DNA from: Parcubacteria group bacterium SW_4_49_11
GTDB lineage: Bacteria > Patescibacteriota > Minisyncoccia > SW-4-49-11
Direction: 5' to 3'
Length of the DNA: 6,496 nt
Assembly (NCBI GenBank): GCA_003021915.1
Contig: PXOY01000051.1
Span: forward strand, 1 to 6,496
Shown: in pieces, positions 4,556-6,496 of the stretch
Layout of the letters: each line of letters begins with the position of its first letter
How positions within the stretch are numbered: the first letter of the stretch is position 1
Made by a program: the position numbers and the translations under genes
The notes under the pieces: model-generated
The model's database searches: none
What the model saw: the letters and a program-made list of their open reading frames with translations, nothing else
Told to the model about the DNA's origin: nothing

Positions 4556-5566
4556 ATGATAACCTCTTCGAAAGAACAGACCGAAGACGTATCATCGGAG
4601 ACGAATTTACGTCCGCAAAATTTTTCTGAGTATATCGGGCAAGAGCAGATTAAAAAAAATTTGGATATCGCGATTCAGGCCGCTCAGAAGAGAGGAGAGG
4701 TATTAGACCACATGCTGTTTTACGGGCCGCCGGGCCTCGGGAAGACGAGTTTGGCCTTCCTAATTGCCGACGCATTGGGCAGCAATATTCAGGTCACCTC
4801 CGGACCGGCGTTGGAGAAAGCGGGCGATCTCGCCTCGATTCTTACGAATCTGGAGCGCGGAGATATTCTGTTTATCGACGAAGTGCACCGATTGAACAAC
4901 GCCTTAGAGGAGGTCTTGTATTCAGCGATGGAAGATTTCGTGATTGATATTGTGGTGGGGCAGGGACCTTCAGCGAAGACTCTGAGGTTGGATCTCTCAC
5001 CCTTTACGTTAGTGGGCGCCACGACGAAGTTCGGATCGCTTACCGGACCCTTTCGGAGCCGTTTTGGCAATGTATACAATTTTGACTTTTATCATCCGGC
5101 GGAAATACAGCAAATTTTACAGCGATCGAGTGATCTCTTAGGCGCTGACATCTCGGAGGACGAAGTGCTGGAGCAAATCGCGCAACGAAGCAGGCAAACT
5201 CCGCGCGTTGCGAATCGGCTTCTCAGGCGCATTCGTGATTACGCGGATGTGTACAATAACGGATACATCACCGCCGAGGCGGCTGACAGTTCTTTTGAGC
5301 TTTTGGGGATCGACGCGTACGGTCTGGAAGAAGGGGACAAAAAACTGCTTTCCGCTCTGATCGAGAACTTCAACGGCGGACCGGCGGGACTGGCTACGTT
5401 GGCGGCCGCAACCGCGGAAGAACCGATAACCATCGAAGAAATTTACGAGCCGTTTCTGTTGCGACAAGGGTTTATTCAAAAAACAGCCCGAGGTCGCGTG
5501 GCAACGGAGTGGAGCTTTCAGTATTTAGGGAAAGAGGGTTCACCGAAATCGAATAGTTTACTATAA
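4556..5566 (+). CDS. ruvB: Holliday junction branch migration ATPase RuvB
   Basis: RuvB is the hexameric AAA+ motor. With RuvA it drives branch migration of Holliday junctions during recombinational repair, before RuvC cuts. The 336-residue product is of normal family length. Visible elements in order: LRPQNFSEYIGQE at 18-30; Walker A GPPGLGKT at 57-64; SGPALEKAGDLA at 82-93; Walker B with DEVH at 108-111; sensor 1 GATT at 154-157; PFRSRFG at 165-171 with Arg169 as the likely arginine finger; sensor 2 TPRVANRLLRR with Arg217; and the C-terminal winged helix with GIDAYGLEEGD, NGGPAGLATLAAA, YEPFLLRQGFI and ARGRVAT at 251-317. All key residues are present. The ATG at 4556 is preceded by GGGAG with only one intervening base, too close for a normal Shine-Dalgarno. 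No other start is in reach without losing the conserved N-terminus. ruvA and ruvC are not in the window. The next gene follows after 30 bases and is probably cotranscribed. Confidence 0.97.
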   Translation: MITSSKEQTEDVSSETNLRPQNFSEYIGQEQIKKNLDIAIQAAQKRGEVLDHMLFYGPPGLGKTSLAFLIADALGSNIQVTSGPALEKAGDLASILTNLERGDILFIDEVHRLNNALEEVLYSAMEDFVIDIVVGQGPSAKTLRLDLSPFTLVGATTKFGSLTGPFRSRFGNVYNFDFYHPAEIQQILQRSSDLLGADISEDEVLEQIAQRSRQTPRVANRLLRRIRDYADVYNNGYITAEAADSSFELLGIDAYGLEEGDKKLLSALIENFNGGPAGLATLAAATAEEPITIEEIYEPFLLRQGFIQKTARGRVATEWSFQYLGKEGSPKSNSLL

Positions 5567-5596
5567 TTCCCCACATACCAAGCGTAATGATGAGAT

Positions 5597-6496
5597 ATGA
5601 AGGCACTGACACACGGAGGATGCCTCGCTGTTTTTGTATTCTTGACTGTAGCACTCGGAAGTCCCGTATCCGCGCAGGAAGCACACCATAACCCGATACG
5701 AATAAACGAAGTACTCCCCAATCCGGAAGGGAATGAATATGAGAAGGAGTTTATTGAGCTGAAAAAGCCAATGGACACAGATATTTCCGGATGGGAACTG
5801 AAACTTCAAAAGCTCGACGAACCCGTGCATGAGGCGGATACAATTGCTATTCACAATTCCTATACGGAGAACAAATTCGCGGTTCTTGAGGAGCAGTTAT
5901 CCCAAGATCTGTATAATGGTGGAATGAAAGTTTGGATATCAAAACCACAATCGGCACACGGAGAACACACCCAGCTCCAGTGGCCGGCTTCTATCGAGGA
6001 GGGCTCCTCCCGAGCCTGGGACGAGACCTCGGGTTCGTATCACACCACCCCAAGTCCCACCAAAGGAGCGGCCAACGAATTCGCGGATGAGCCTGCCGAG
6101 GAACACGAATCTTCGGATAGCGCACTCGGCCCCGCCACCCTTCGAATCAAGCAATTCCTGCCGAATCCGCAAGGGTCTGATCAAGACAATGAGCTCTTGA
6201 CGATTACAAATTACGGGGAGACGGCGATTTCGTTAGAGGACTGGCAACTGCTCGAGCGTCGGGGAAGTGAGATGAACGCGAGATCTCATTCGTTACCGGA
6301 CTGCTCTCTCGGGGCGGGAGATACGGTCACGCTTAACGAACATATGGGTTCTCTGACCAATACGCCGGAGCCCACGATTTTATTCTCTCTCGTGCGAACG
6401 GACGAGACAGTGGCCCACACGATTTCGTATTCGCAAGCTCCGGAAGGTAAGGTTCTTTGGTATTCACCCCAAGAGGAACAGATGGTTTGGCAAGCG
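5597..6496 (+). CDS. Secreted lamin-tail-domain (LTD) protein, 3' end outside the window
   Basis: An open frame of 300 codons runs without a stop to the last base, so the C-terminus is missing. Residues 1-26 are a signal peptide with a hydrophobic core AVFVFLTVAL and a likely signal peptidase I site VSA|QEA. Cys9 lies before the core, so this is not a lipobox. Two lamin-tail-like domains follow. The first is at about 33-160 (IRINEVLPNPEGNEYEKEFI, ISGWEL, then SSRAWDETSGSYHTTPSPTKGAAN near its end). After an acidic linker (161-178), the second begins near 181 (LRIKQFLPNPQG, ELLTITNYGETAISLEDWQL) and is cut by the window edge. LTD domains are immunoglobulin-like folds common in secreted bacterial proteins, sometimes attached to nucleases or envelope proteins; no catalytic part is visible here. 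The ATG at 5597 directly precedes the signal peptide. Its position 30 bases after ruvB suggests one operon, although no link to recombination is evident. Confidence 0.85.
   Translation, partial: MKALTHGGCLAVFVFLTVALGSPVSAQEAHHNPIRINEVLPNPEGNEYEKEFIELKKPMDTDISGWELKLQKLDEPVHEADTIAIHNSYTENKFAVLEEQLSQDLYNGGMKVWISKPQSAHGEHTQLQWPASIEEGSSRAWDETSGSYHTTPSPTKGAANEFADEPAEEHESSDSALGPATLRIKQFLPNPQGSDQDNELLTITNYGETAISLEDWQLLERRGSEMNARSHSLPDCSLGAGDTVTLNEHMGSLTNTPEPTILFSLVRTDETVAHTISYSQAPEGKVLWYSPQEEQMVWQA

Noticed and set aside
5138..5479. 113-codon minus-strand frame inside ruvB
   Set aside because: It is antisense to conserved ruvB sequence and its translation has no recognisable family features.
5615..5622. 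GGAGG followed directly by ATG as an alternative start for the LTD protein
   Set aside because: That ATG is out of frame with the signal peptide and LTD domains, the spacing is zero, and the frame closes after about 23 codons.

Overview
This window of about 6.5 kb looks like ordinary chromosome from a bacterium with a small, streamlined gene set. My best guess is a member of the Patescibacteria/CPR, close to Parcubacteria-like lineages. That rests on gene character: a type IV pilin-like leader fused to glycan-binding-type domains, a secreted lamin-tail-domain protein, a single-pass protein with a beta-rich ectodomain, and genes with weak or absent Shine-Dalgarno sequences. It is an inference, not a measurement. 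There are no phage, plasmid, transposase or CRISPR genes.

Layout, left to right. Positions 1-71 hold two different arrays of 7-bp tandem repeats just downstream of murB. murB (72-1094, minus strand) encodes the peptidoglycan precursor enzyme UDP-N-acetylenolpyruvoylglucosamine reductase. It diverges from a membrane-anchored protein of unknown function (1174-2343, plus) through two predicted promoters whose -10 boxes overlap. The 375-base gap 2344-2718 contains no gene but is dense in hairpin repeats. Next comes a plus-strand pilin-like/WYDQS/LamG fusion (2719-4056). The gap 4057-4394 carries three more copies of the main hairpin repeat and ends against a tRNA-Gln(CTG) gene on the minus strand (4395-4466). 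ruvB (4556-5566, plus), the Holliday-junction branch-migration motor, is followed after 30 bases by a secreted lamin-tail-domain protein (5597 onward) that runs off the right edge.

Functionally the window mixes housekeeping (murB, tRNA-Gln, ruvB) with surface proteins (membrane-anchored protein, pilin-like fusion, lamin-tail protein). The sequence shows no shared pathway. ruvB and the lamin-tail gene are probably cotranscribed; the other genes appear to be single units.

The most unusual signal is non-coding: a family of about 80-nt intergenic elements, four intact and two degenerate copies. Each has conserved ends flanking two hairpins in tandem. The hairpin stems differ in sequence from copy to copy but stay perfectly base-paired, and the first hairpin always has a G-N-N-A tetraloop. 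This is covariation inside a single locus, so structure rather than sequence appears to be preserved. I do not recognise the family. Terminator, small RNA and non-autonomous mobile element are the main hypotheses.
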